Shown here one piece after another: positions 8,195 through 15,732 of a DNA stretch of 64,000 nt. The stretch lies in contig CAUWHJ010000013.1 of assembly GCA_963558655.1 (NCBI GenBank), positions 20,326 through 84,325 of the forward strand, in the 5' to 3' direction. The position numbers and the translations under genes are program-made. How positions within the stretch are numbered: position 1 is the first letter of the stretch; each line of letters starts with the position of its first letter. This stretch comes from UMGS1590 sp963558655. Lineage in GTDB: Bacteria; Bacillota; Peptococcia; Peptococcales; Peptococcaceae. Below the pieces are notes generated by a model. The model did not search any database and was not told the DNA's origin. It saw only the letters and a program-made list of their open reading frames with translations.

Positions 8195-8223
8195 ATGCTA
8201 ACAAACGCTCTGCTTTTTGTCAA
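8195..8223 (-). promoter_or_regulatory. Promoter of the sugE leader
   Basis: On the minus strand: TTGACA (8223-8218), 17 bp, TAGCAT (8200-8195). Consensus -35, good -10. Confidence 0.7.
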
Positions 8224-8254
8224 GAAATCCTGAGAAACAATCGTATTGGGTGGC

Positions 8255-8283
8255 TTGCAAGGGTCGCTGTGCCGTGCTATAAT
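8255..8283 (+). promoter_or_regulatory. Promoter of the SCIFF precursor gene
   Basis: TTGCAA (8255-8260), 17 bp, TATAAT (8278-8283), 36 bp before the start codon. Confidence 0.7.
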
Positions 8284-8319
8284 AATATAGTAAATCTATG
8301 CTGAAAGGGGTATTGGAGT

Positions 8320-8460
8320 ATGTCTAAACATATTAAAACTATCAGCGCTCAGAAGCTTCAGAAAACCCTGAAGACTGGCGGCTGCGGCGAATGCCAGACC
8401 TCTTGCCAATCTGCGTGCAAAACCAGTTGCACTGTTGGCAACCAAGTATGCAAGCACTAA
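8320..8460 (+). CDS. scfA: SCIFF six-cysteine ranthipeptide precursor
   Basis: A 46-residue peptide starting MSKHIKTIS. Its C-terminal half holds six cysteines at positions 22, 25, 29, 33, 37 and 44 in the pattern CGECQTSCQSACKTSC then TVGNQVC, matching the SCIFF (six cysteines in forty-five residues) family that is almost universal in Clostridia. A radical SAM maturase normally forms thioether crosslinks on it, and the maturase gene is usually adjacent. Here the neighbours are an SMR exporter and an MFS exporter, with no SCIFF maturase in the window. AAAGGGG lies about 10 nt before the ATG. It has its own promoter and terminator. Confidence 0.93.
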   Translation: MSKHIKTISAQKLQKTLKTGGCGECQTSCQSACKTSCTVGNQVCKH

Positions 8461-8468
8461 TCCCATCC

Positions 8469-8500
8469 CGAGACCTGCCTGTGGCGCGGGTCTTTTCTTT
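8469..8500 (+). terminator. Terminator after the SCIFF gene
   Basis: AGACC...GGTCT stem with a GC-rich apex, then TTTTCTTTTT. Confidence 0.7.
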
Positions 8501-8514
8501 TTCAAAGTGCAGTT

Positions 8515-8549
8515 GAGATTGCTTTCGGTTCGTAAGCAATCTCTTTTTT
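8515..8549. terminator. Second terminator after the SCIFF gene
   Basis: GAGATTGCTT (8515-8524) pairs perfectly with AAGCAATCTC (8534-8543), followed by six Ts. Confidence 0.85.
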
Positions 8550-8744
8550 GTTCAAAAATTATTCAAAGATGGTAATTACCCCCACTTAACACTTAACGAA
8601 CGCTGTTCATTAAGAAAAATAATCGTTTGGGTTTTGGTCTTTATCTTTTGTTTATGGGCTTAAAGTGCTATAACAAATTCTTGCGAACTTATAGTCCCAT
8701 TATAGTAGTAGAGTAGTAGTAGAAAAAAGTGGAGGTTGATACTT
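8550..8744 (+). promoter_or_regulatory. Upstream region of the MFS exporter
   Basis: No gene. It holds AACGAAC-gct-GTTCATT near 8596-8612, an imperfect inverted repeat of the size bound by TetR- or MarR-type repressors, and a GTAGTAGAGTAGTAGTAG run at 8705-8722. The repeat's role is a guess. GGAGG at 8731-8735 is the ribosome binding site of the exporter. Confidence 0.35.
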
Positions 8745-10124
8745 ATGGCAGAAATTTCTAAACGAACGCGTACAGCCATCTACCTCATGATGCTGGGGAG
8801 CTTTTTAGGGTCTATTAACCAGACGATTTTAAGTCCTGCTTTGCCAAGCATCATGGCTGACTTACACATTGATGCAGCATCTGGTCAGTGGCTGACAACC
8901 ATCTTCCTGTTGGTCAATGGGATCATGATTCCTTGTACGGCTTATTTGATGGCGCGTTTCAAAACACGTCAGTTGTATCTGACAGCGATGAGCCTTTTTG
9001 CTTTGGGCACACTCTTGTGCGGTTTGTCACACAGCTTTGCGCTTTTGCTTGTAGCGCGTGTGCTTCAGGCCATGGGCTTTGGGGTGTTGATGCCACTGCT
9101 TAGTGGTACGGTGCTGATGGTTTATCCACCAAACCAGCGTGGTAAAGCCATGGGGATGATTGGTCTGGTTTTTGCAATCGCACCGGCCATTGGGCCTTCT
9201 CTTGCCGGCTTTTTTATTGATGCCTATGGTTGGAACGTGGTGTTCCTCGGCATTGTGCCATTGGTGCTTTTGGACATTATTCTTAGTGCTATCATCATGC
9301 CAAACACCGGTGAAACCCACCATATGACGCTGGATAAACCATCGGTGCTTTTATCTACCATCGGGTTTGGCGGCTTGCTTTACGGGTTTAGTTCCGTGGG
9401 CAGCTATGGCTGGACCTCTATGCACGTTTATGTGCCATTGGTGATCGGTGCTGTGGTGGTGGCGTTCTTTATCAAGCGCCAGAGCAAGCTGGAAACGCCG
9501 CTTTTGCGTTTTGATTCATTCCGCAGTCGTCGTTTCACTGTTGGGTTGATTCTTGGTATGATTATCAACGCTGCCCTGTTGTTTGGCGGCGTTTTAACCC
9601 CAATCTATCTTCAGGACATTCACGGTTACAGTGTGTTGACGTCTGCACTCATTATGCTGCCTGCTTCCCTTTTGGCAGCTTGTTTGAACCCAATCATTGG
9701 TGGGTTGTATGATAAAATCGGTGCACGCCCAATCGCCTTGTCTGGTTTGATTCTGCTGTTCATTGGTAGTGGTTCTTATGTATTCTTCCAGAAAGAAACA
9801 GCTATTTGGTTCTTAGTAGTTGTTTATATGGTGCGTATTTTGGGGATCAACTTTATCATGATGCCTATTAACACCTGGAGTATGTCTGATTTTGAGGGCG
9901 AGATTATTCCACACGCCAATGCGGTGTACAGCACCTTGCGACAGATTGCTGGTTCTGTGGGGACTGCTATTTTCGTTTCCATCTATTCGGTGGTTGCGCT
10001 CAGCTCGGATTCACTCACCGGCTTCCATTATGCCAACGGCGCTTCGGCGGTCTTGGTGCTTTTCGCCATTGTGTTGGCGTTCTTGAAGATCGAAAAACGC
10101 AGAAAGAAATCCTGGGAAAAATAA
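8745..10124 (+). CDS. MFS drug exporter, DHA2 (EmrB/QacA-like) family
   Basis: A 459-residue polytopic membrane protein with about 14 hydrophobic segments. Visible family marks are the N-terminal LGSFLGSINQTILSPALPSI (motif D1-like, helix 1) and the helix 4-5 stretch GKAMGMIGLVFAIAPAIGPS (motif C of antiporters). Members use the proton gradient to expel drugs, dyes or metabolites. The ATG at 8745 has GGAGG 9 nt upstream; a TTG three codons earlier has no such site. It sits next to the SCIFF gene but behind two terminators, so export of the mature ranthipeptide is only a speculation. Confidence 0.9.
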   Translation: MAEISKRTRTAIYLMMLGSFLGSINQTILSPALPSIMADLHIDAASGQWLTTIFLLVNGIMIPCTAYLMARFKTRQLYLTAMSLFALGTLLCGLSHSFALLLVARVLQAMGFGVLMPLLSGTVLMVYPPNQRGKAMGMIGLVFAIAPAIGPSLAGFFIDAYGWNVVFLGIVPLVLLDIILSAIIMPNTGETHHMTLDKPSVLLSTIGFGGLLYGFSSVGSYGWTSMHVYVPLVIGAVVVAFFIKRQSKLETPLLRFDSFRSRRFTVGLILGMIINAALLFGGVLTPIYLQDIHGYSVLTSALIMLPASLLAACLNPIIGGLYDKIGARPIALSGLILLFIGSGSYVFFQKETAIWFLVVVYMVRILGINFIMMPINTWSMSDFEGEIIPHANAVYSTLRQIAGSVGTAIFVSIYSVVALSSDSLTGFHYANGASAVLVLFAIVLAFLKIEKRRKKSWEK

Positions 10125-10138
10125 TTTGCCTTCCTTTA

Positions 10139-10178
10139 CGCTGCTGCATCTCTTTTGTGAGATGTGGCAGTTTTTTTT
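10139..10178 (+). terminator. Terminator of the MFS gene
   Basis: CTGCTGCATCTC pairs with GAGATGTGGCAG (one mismatch), then eight Ts. Confidence 0.85.
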
Positions 10179-10187
10179 ATGAAGGGC

Positions 10188-10292
10188 TTGCAAGATGGTG
10201 CCAGTCATGGTATTGTAGAATCCTACATGATAAGGCTGCTTCTCTTATGAGTCGCAACAAAACCCGCTGTCGAAAGATGGCGGGTTTTTTTA
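10188..10292 (+). ncRNA. Possible ~70-nt small RNA
   Basis: TTGCAA (10188-10193), 17 bp, TATTGT (10211-10216) forms a good promoter directly behind the MFS terminator. Only about 70 nt later comes an intrinsic terminator (AACCCGC...GCGGGTT, 10261-10286, plus T-run). The transcript would contain a small ATAAG/CTTAT hairpin (10230-10248) and no ORF with a ribosome binding site. It could also be a fortuitous promoter. Confidence 0.35.
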
Positions 10293-10329
10293 TGGCCTGT
10301 GACGGGCCAATTTTTTTTGCTGCAAAAGC

Positions 10330-10381
10330 TTGACAGGATAATGTGTGCCGTGTATGATAAGTGTACTAGAAACGATAGTAC
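10330..10381 (+). promoter_or_regulatory. Promoter and operator of the ytrA-like operon
   Basis: TTGACA (10330-10335), 17 bp, TATGAT (10353-10358). Just downstream, GTACTA (10363-10368) and TAGTAC (10376-10381) form an inverted repeat with a 7-bp gap over the expected start site, as for an autorepressor. A second palindrome, CGATA/TATCG, overlaps it on the right (10373-10389). Confidence 0.65.
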
Positions 10382-10416
10382 AGTTATCGTACCATTTCCA
10401 GAGAGGAGGACGCAGA

Positions 10417-10806
10417 ATGTTTCGTATTAACCAACGCAGCCCAAAACCGATTTATGAACAGATTGTTGACAGTGTAGAAAATTTAATTATCAGCGGTGCG
10501 CTCGTTAAAGATGAGCAGGTGCCGAGTGTGCGTGCGGTGGCGAAGGACCTTGCGGTGAACCCGAACACGATTCAGAAAGCCTATGGGCTTTTGGAAGAAC
10601 GCGGTATTATTTATTCACGTCCGGGGCGTGGCAGCTTTGTAGCTGTGGACGCTGCGGATTTGCAATCACGGCGGCTGCCACAGGCGTATGAACGCTTGAA
10701 TGTCGCCATTGATACGCTGCTTGCGCTAAAAGTGCCTTTGCGAGAGGTGCTTAGCTATGTGAAGGAGCGTTATGAACGTTCACAAAAAGGAGGAATGGAT
10801 TCATGA
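10417..10806 (+). CDS. GntR-family regulator, YtrA subfamily
   Basis: A 129-residue transcription factor. The N-terminal winged helix-turn-helix starts PIYEQIVDSVENLIISGAL and contains the GntR signature VPSVRAVAKDLAVNPNTIQK. A short C-terminal helical tail replaces a large effector domain, as in YtrA proteins, which repress adjacent ABC transporter operons and respond to cell-envelope stress in several Bacillota. The start at 10417 follows GAGGAGG. The stop overlaps the ABC ATPase start by 4 nt. It probably represses its own promoter through the inverted repeat at 10363-10381. Confidence 0.9.
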   Translation: MFRINQRSPKPIYEQIVDSVENLIISGALVKDEQVPSVRAVAKDLAVNPNTIQKAYGLLEERGIIYSRPGRGSFVAVDAADLQSRRLPQAYERLNVAIDTLLALKVPLREVLSYVKERYERSQKGGMDS

Positions 10807-11708
10807 TTACGATTGATAATGTCAGCAAGCGTTTTGACAAGCGCATGGCACTGCGTAGCATCACCACGGAGATTCCATCAGGATGCATTTACGGCCTGTT
10901 AGGCTCCAATGGCAGTGGAAAATCCACGCTTTTGCGCTTGATGGCAGGCATCTACCGCCCCAACAAGGGCACGATTGCGCTCGATGCCGAGCCGGTGTTT
11001 GAGAAGCCTGGCACCAAGGAACGGATGTTTTACATTTCTGACGACCAATACACCGACCGCCATAGTTCCATCGCACAGATGGTGCAGTGGTACAGCCATA
11101 TTTACCCAAACTACGACAAGGCGTTTGCGCTGGAAACGGCGAAACGTTTTGGGCTGGATGTGAAGGCGCCGTTTAAGACGTTTTCCAAGGGGATGCAGCG
11201 TCAGGCGCACTTGATTTTGGGCTTGGCGGTGAAACCGGCGGTGCTGTTGTGCGATGAAACCTTCGATGGGCTGGACCCTGTGAAGCGCAGAGCGGTGAAG
11301 CAGATGTTTTCCGACCTTGTGATGGACCACGGCACAACGATTGTCATTGCCAGCCATAATCTGCGTGAGCTGGAGGATATTTGCGACCAGATTGGCCTTC
11401 TGCATAACGGCAACCTTGTGTTTCAGCGCACGTTGGACGATCTTGAAAGCGATATGTTCAAGTTGCAGACGGCGTTTAAGATGGTGCATCGCAAAGAAGA
11501 TTTTGCCGCTCTTTCGCCCGTCACCTTTGAGCAGCGTGGCCGCATGATTTCTATGATTGTGCGTGGCGAACGTGAGGACATTGAACAGAAAATTGCAGCC
11601 ATGGCGCCGCTTTATGCGGAGGTGCTGCCACTGACGTTAGAAGAAATTTTAATTTTCATTACAGAAATGGAGGTGCTCGGCTATGACATCGAGGACATCT
11701 TACAATAG
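10803..11708 (+). CDS. ABC transporter ATP-binding protein (YtrB-like)
   Basis: A 301-residue ATPase with Walker A GSNGSGKST, a degenerate signature motif FSKGMQRQ in place of LSGGQ, Walker B VLLCDE and the H-loop histidine in IVIASHNL. The C-terminal 80 residues are a family-specific extension. It is translationally coupled to the regulator upstream (4-nt overlap) and to the permease downstream (26-nt overlap), so the three form one operon. The exported substrate is unknown; in related operons it is linked to envelope-acting antibiotics. Confidence 0.9.
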   Translation: MITIDNVSKRFDKRMALRSITTEIPSGCIYGLLGSNGSGKSTLLRLMAGIYRPNKGTIALDAEPVFEKPGTKERMFYISDDQYTDRHSSIAQMVQWYSHIYPNYDKAFALETAKRFGLDVKAPFKTFSKGMQRQAHLILGLAVKPAVLLCDETFDGLDPVKRRAVKQMFSDLVMDHGTTIVIASHNLRELEDICDQIGLLHNGNLVFQRTLDDLESDMFKLQTAFKMVHRKEDFAALSPVTFEQRGRMISMIVRGEREDIEQKIAAMAPLYAEVLPLTLEEILIFITEMEVLGYDIEDILQ

Positions 11709-13878
11709 TCTCGGCAAAAATGTGCGTGACCAACTGCATAAGATGCGTAGTTTTATTTTGCTGCTTGCCGTGCTCTATTTTGGCGTGGGGCCCATCTGGC
11801 TGTTTTTGGAACTGTCGAGCTACCAGGTGTACGGCGAATTGGCGCTTTTAGGGCAGTTTTATTCGGATTACTTTACACCATACTATTTCATAGCAATTGG
11901 TCTCGGCACGCTGGGTGCCTTTTATGCCACCCGTTATCAAGATGTGCCGAATCAGTCCAATTTTTATCACAGTTTGCCGATCACCCGTTCCGGCCTCTTA
12001 AATGCACGGGTGCTGGCAGTGGTGTTGGTGCAGGTGCTCTTGCTTTTGACGGTGACAGCGGTAGACATTGCTGCGGCTGGCGTTGTAGCCGGACCAATCG
12101 GTGGCAGCAGTTTGGTGATCAATCTGGGGCTGACGGCGGGGATTCATTTTGTCAATATCATGCTCATCTTCCTGCTTTCACTGGCAGTGGCACTTTTTGC
12201 CGGACAACTGACCGCCAACACGGTGGGGCAAGTGGCGATGACAGCGGTGTTGCATTTGACGGTGCCTGTGCTCACAGAGGTGATTGACAATGTGGTGAGA
12301 CTCTTTAACACTACAATTGATAGCATTGGTACGTTGGCATCAATAACTCGTTTCAACATTCTCACGGCGTTCAGCGGTATGCGTCTCACTATGCAAAGCC
12401 AGCTCAACAGCATCAACCCATTGTTTATGAATGTGGAAAACGCTGCCAATTATTCGCCAAATCTGGCGCTGTGGCCGCTTGGCACGCTGGTGTGCTATCT
12501 GGTGCTGATTGTGTTCTTCTTTGCTGCCACCTACTGGCTCTACAAGCGCCGTGCCGTGGAAAAAGCCGGTGACACGCTGATGTATCCATTGGTGGGGAGC
12601 GTGGTGAAAGGCATCTATGTGTTCCTGGCAGGCGTGCTTTCGGGCGTTTTCTTCTGGAACATCATTGGCGAAACGCTGGTGGGCTTTATCATTGGTGCTG
12701 TTCTCGGCATGATTGTGGTGCATCTGATTGCAGAAATGATTTACAGCCTGGATGTGGACGGCGTGCGCCGCAACTATGTGTCAAGCCTGGTGGGCTTGGT
12801 GTGTGCGCTGGCGCTCTGCCTGAGCTTGCAGATGGGGCTTGTGAATCCAGACGAACACCTGCCAAAGGCAGACAGCGTCAACGGGGCTGCTATTTCTATC
12901 AATAATCAGAACGATTTTAACATGAACGTGAAAAGCAGCGCCGCCACCGACCCAACAACCATTCAAACCATCATGAAAGCAGCCGATGAACTTCAGGCAG
13001 TAAATGTGACGCAGGACGATACCAGCGATACCAGCGACACGATGCAGGACTTGGTGGCGGTGCAGGTGGCCTACGACACAACCTTGGGCGGCAAAACTGA
13101 ACGTCACTTTACGGTGACAATGGACGATGCCAAAACCATTCTGGCGCCGGTGTTGGACAACGCTCAGGCGATGAAAACGGCGTGGTCGAGCATTGTTGAT
13201 GCCAAAGCGGACGACATTGTTTCGTTGAGCGTGATTCCTTCCTTAAATAATGTGATGAGCGATGAGAAAATTTCCTTGCTTTCGCTAGACGGCGGCGACT
13301 ATAAGTATCAGAATACGCAAAACATAGATGCAGCAAGCAAAGCGCAAGCCGAAAAAGATCGTGAGCGTGCCGAAGCCCTACTTGCAGCCATGCAAAAAGA
13401 CCTCGACCAGCGTAACAGCGAGGTGTTGGCGACCCGTGTGGTGGCGATGGTTAGCACAGGGATGCGTACCACTAACGAACAGGGCGTGGACGTGATTAAC
13501 TGGGGCGGCAATTATCTGAACATCTATGCCGGCGATAAAAACACCGTGGCACTGTTGAATAAATGGCGTGAAGAAGGCTTTTTGCCAGATGAACGTTCCA
13601 ATTTGCAGCAGCTTTTGAAAGGTTATAGTGCCATCGTTTACGACCCAAGCACCGAGAAGGATACCCAACTGGGCACCCTTTCCACCGATGCGCTGATTGA
13701 TGCGTATTTGGCAGGCGACCTTCTCAGCTACGACCAGGTGAAGCTCTACGGTGTGAAAGCCGACGATCCAAGTCATCTCGTGGTTGGGATTTGCGATGGT
13801 GCAGCAGATGATGCGGATAGCAGCATCGTTGCCAATCTCTATGTGCGTGATGGTGCCGAGCTGACGCTCAATTCGTAA
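11683..13878 (+). CDS. ABC transporter permease with large C-terminal extracytoplasmic domain
   Basis: A 731-residue protein. The first 380 residues hold about eight hydrophobic segments, including LLLAVLYFGVGPIWLFLEL and LVGFIIGAVLGMIVVHLIAE. The remaining 350 are hydrophilic and lie after a final helix (LVGLVCALALCLSLQMGLV), so they are probably outside the membrane. The architecture resembles permeases found beside YtrA-type regulators. GGAGG precedes the ATG inside the end of the ATPase gene. A terminator follows. Confidence 0.8.
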   Translation: MTSRTSYNSLGKNVRDQLHKMRSFILLLAVLYFGVGPIWLFLELSSYQVYGELALLGQFYSDYFTPYYFIAIGLGTLGAFYATRYQDVPNQSNFYHSLPITRSGLLNARVLAVVLVQVLLLLTVTAVDIAAAGVVAGPIGGSSLVINLGLTAGIHFVNIMLIFLLSLAVALFAGQLTANTVGQVAMTAVLHLTVPVLTEVIDNVVRLFNTTIDSIGTLASITRFNILTAFSGMRLTMQSQLNSINPLFMNVENAANYSPNLALWPLGTLVCYLVLIVFFFAATYWLYKRRAVEKAGDTLMYPLVGSVVKGIYVFLAGVLSGVFFWNIIGETLVGFIIGAVLGMIVVHLIAEMIYSLDVDGVRRNYVSSLVGLVCALALCLSLQMGLVNPDEHLPKADSVNGAAISINNQNDFNMNVKSSAATDPTTIQTIMKAADELQAVNVTQDDTSDTSDTMQDLVAVQVAYDTTLGGKTERHFTVTMDDAKTILAPVLDNAQAMKTAWSSIVDAKADDIVSLSVIPSLNNVMSDEKISLLSLDGGDYKYQNTQNIDAASKAQAEKDRERAEALLAAMQKDLDQRNSEVLATRVVAMVSTGMRTTNEQGVDVINWGGNYLNIYAGDKNTVALLNKWREEGFLPDERSNLQQLLKGYSAIVYDPSTEKDTQLGTLSTDALIDAYLAGDLLSYDQVKLYGVKADDPSHLVVGICDGAADDADSSIVANLYVRDGAELTLNS

Positions 13879-13891
13879 ATAACAAAAAAGT

Positions 13892-13924
13892 AACAGCCGA
13901 GAGAGTCTCTCTCGGCTGTTTTTA
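13892..13924 (+). terminator. Terminator of the ytrA-like operon
   Basis: AACAGCCGAGAGAG pairs with CTCTCTCGGCTGTT, then a T-run. Confidence 0.9.
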
Positions 13925-14193
13925 TTTTGCAGAGAAAAACATTGTTTTCTTGGTGAATTTTGGTGAGAAATACAGCATAAAGGTGACAGTTTTGTGACAA
14001 TCTCCACAGAAACCTGTATATCATGGCACGTTTGCGGTATTATAATAGAGGTTTTGTGTATTGACGCAGCTCAGTACATATCTGTATTTCTTTCAAAGTT
14101 AAGAAAAAGTTGAGACATTTGGCAGGTAGTGAATGGAGACGGCCGCACTTTTTCAAAGGCCCTCAACCTGTCGGAGAAAGGACGTGACCTTAC
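13925..14193 (+). promoter_or_regulatory. Upstream region of the M23 endopeptidase gene
   Basis: No gene. TTGTGA (13992-13997) with TGTATA about 17 bp on, and a TATAAT at 14041-14046 without a clear -35, are the candidate promoters; the leader is 130-170 nt. The last part reads GAGAAAGGACGTGA before the TTG start, a sequence repeated before the two NlpC/P60 genes. I looked for a c-di-AMP (ydaO) riboswitch, common before wall hydrolases, and did not find its conserved segments. Confidence 0.45.
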
Positions 14194-15348
14194 TTGAATT
14201 TGAAAAAATGGATGAGTGCAGTAACCCTTTGCGCAGTGACCTTAACGTGCACCGCAGTGCCGGCTTTTGCCGATAACGATACTGCCGGTGTTGGCGAAAG
14301 CAAGCCAAACCTGGGCGCAGCAGCCGATGCCATGAACGCAGCCATGGACCGCTTGAACGGCGGTGGCACAGGCTCCGGCAACAGTGGCGCTGGTCAGCCA
14401 TCTGAACCAGTGGTTGGCATTGACTATGTGAGCCTGACCAATCCGGCAGTGACCATTGAAGGACAAACCTATCTGCCATTGCGTGCTACCTTAGGCGCCA
14501 TGAAAGACCAGGCGCTGAATGTGGAATGGAAGGCTGAAGGCCAGGAAAAACTCAGACTGTACAACGACAAGGCAAACTTTGAAGTGTACCTTGTGAATGG
14601 AGAAACTGGTTTGCAGTTGCAGCAAGGCGGCACCACCTACACGCTGAAAAACGTGGATGGCATCACCTATGTGCAGCTCGATTTCATCGAAGCCATCACC
14701 CCAAGTGTGAATCTGGGGCTTTCCGGCGATAAAATTCTCGTGCTGAGCGCCGTAGACGGCAGCAATGTATGGGCTGGCAATTTCTGGGGCAACATGAACG
14801 CTTATCAGTCCCCTGTGGTTGAACCACCAGCACCACCGGAAGGACCAGTGACCCCACCAGATATTACCTATCCAGATGTGAAACCACCTGTAACGCCTCC
14901 AGACAATGGCAATGGCGGTAACAATGGTGGAAACGGCGGCAATGGTGGCGGCGTTATTGGCGACAACCTGCTCTGGCCAGCAGGCAGCACCTACATCACC
15001 TCTCCATATGGCTACCGCATTGACCCAGTTGGCGGCATTGTTGGCGACTTCCACCTTGGTGTAGACATCGCTGGCTCCACCGGAGACCCTGTTTATGCAG
15101 CACAGGGCGGCACCGTTATTCGTGCGTCCTGGTTCTCCACCTACGGCAACTGCGTAGATATTCAGCATCCAAGCGGCCTTGTAACACGTTATGCCCATCT
15201 CAGCGGCTACCATGTGTCTGTTGGCGACACCGTCAGCCAGGGACAGGTTATTGCAGATATTGGCGCAACCGGTAACGTCACCGGCCCACATCTGCACTTT
15301 GAAACCATCGTCAACGGCAGCACCGTTGACCCAATGAGCTTCTTTTAA
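14194..15348 (+). CDS. Secreted M23 peptidoglycan endopeptidase with copper-amine-oxidase-like N domain
   Basis: A 384-residue exported protein. It has a signal peptide (MNLKKWMSAVTLCAVTL... ending AFA), a CuAO N-terminal-like domain (about 75-190, with TYLPLRATLGAM), a Pro/Gly-rich linker (about 205-260), then an M23 LytM-type domain. Zinc and catalytic residues are visible: H in GDFHLGVDIA with its D, and H-x-H in GPHLHFE. It should cleave peptide bridges in peptidoglycan outside the cell. The start is TTG at 14194, the only initiation codon that begins the signal peptide. It shares its start context with the NlpC/P60 gene at 18573. Confidence 0.92.
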   Translation: MNLKKWMSAVTLCAVTLTCTAVPAFADNDTAGVGESKPNLGAAADAMNAAMDRLNGGGTGSGNSGAGQPSEPVVGIDYVSLTNPAVTIEGQTYLPLRATLGAMKDQALNVEWKAEGQEKLRLYNDKANFEVYLVNGETGLQLQQGGTTYTLKNVDGITYVQLDFIEAITPSVNLGLSGDKILVLSAVDGSNVWAGNFWGNMNAYQSPVVEPPAPPEGPVTPPDITYPDVKPPVTPPDNGNGGNNGGNGGNGGGVIGDNLLWPAGSTYITSPYGYRIDPVGGIVGDFHLGVDIAGSTGDPVYAAQGGTVIRASWFSTYGNCVDIQHPSGLVTRYAHLSGYHVSVGDTVSQGQVIADIGATGNVTGPHLHFETIVNGSTVDPMSFF

Positions 15349-15360
15349 TGGCACGATTAC

Positions 15361-15390
15361 GCCCAAAGGTTCGTCCTTTGGGCGTTTTTT
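15361..15390 (+). terminator. Terminator of the M23 gene
   Basis: GCCCAAAGG and CCTTTGGGC form a perfect stem with loop TTCGT, followed by GTTTTTT. Confidence 0.92.
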
Positions 15391-15404
15391 GTTGGTCGCC
15401 GAAC

Positions 15405-15484
15405 CATTTCCTTCTATAATATAGGCGCTAAAAAGCGACAAAATAGTGACGTGGGTATCTGGGAAAGATGACAGGGACGAGGGC
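15405..15484 (+). repeat. 80-bp direct repeat, copy 1, left of the toxin-antitoxin locus
   Basis: Begins CATTTCCTTCTATAATATAG and ends GACAGGGACGAGGGCA. A copy differing at roughly ten positions lies at 16331-16411, so the pair brackets the type III toxin-antitoxin locus. It includes a TATAAT. Confidence 0.85.
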
Positions 15485-15503
15485 AGAAGCAGCATATTGC
15501 CTC

Positions 15504-15532
15504 TTGTGCGTCATGCCTGTTGCTGCTATAAT
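15504..15532 (+). promoter_or_regulatory. Promoter of the type III antitoxin RNA
   Basis: TTGTGC (15504-15509), 17 bp, TATAAT (15527-15532), about 48 bp before the first RNA repeat. Confidence 0.6.
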
Positions 15533-15564
15533 AAAAGTAAGGTTTTATCCTGCTATTGAAGAGT

Positions 15565-15679
15565 GAGACATCTTCTAAATTTCACCGTTACCGGTCATGC
15601 GGAATATAAACAGGCCGGCAAGAATTTTCACCGTTACCGGCCATGCGGAATATAAACAGGTCGGCAATAAAATGTCTCG
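15565..15679 (+). ncRNA. Type III antitoxin RNA: two 46-nt tandem repeats
   Basis: Two tandem 46-nt units start at 15580 and 15626, each beginning TTTCACCGTTACCGG and containing CATGCGGAATATAAACAGG; they differ at a few positions. The pair is framed by GAGACAT (15566-15572) and ATGTCTC (15673-15679), which can pair. A terminator hairpin and then the toxin ORF follow. Tandem RNA repeats, a weak terminator and then an endoribonuclease gene is the layout of type III systems (ToxIN, CptIN, TenpIN). The 46-nt unit length is nearest to the CptIN type. Confidence 0.75.
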
Positions 15680-15680
15680 C

Positions 15681-15714
15681 AGCCCTTTGCTATGATAAGC
15701 GAAGGGCTTATTTT
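15681..15714 (+). terminator. Terminator between antitoxin repeats and toxin ORF
   Basis: AGCCCTT (15681-15687) pairs with AAGGGCT in GAAGGGCTTATTTTAT. In type III systems this leaky terminator sets the ratio of antitoxin RNA to toxin mRNA. Confidence 0.7.
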
Positions 15715-15732
15715 ATGCGGAGGAATTGTAAA

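Noticed and set aside
13925..14193. c-di-AMP (ydaO) riboswitch before the M23 and NlpC/P60 genes
   Set aside because: The conserved segments of that riboswitch were looked for in all three leaders and not found.
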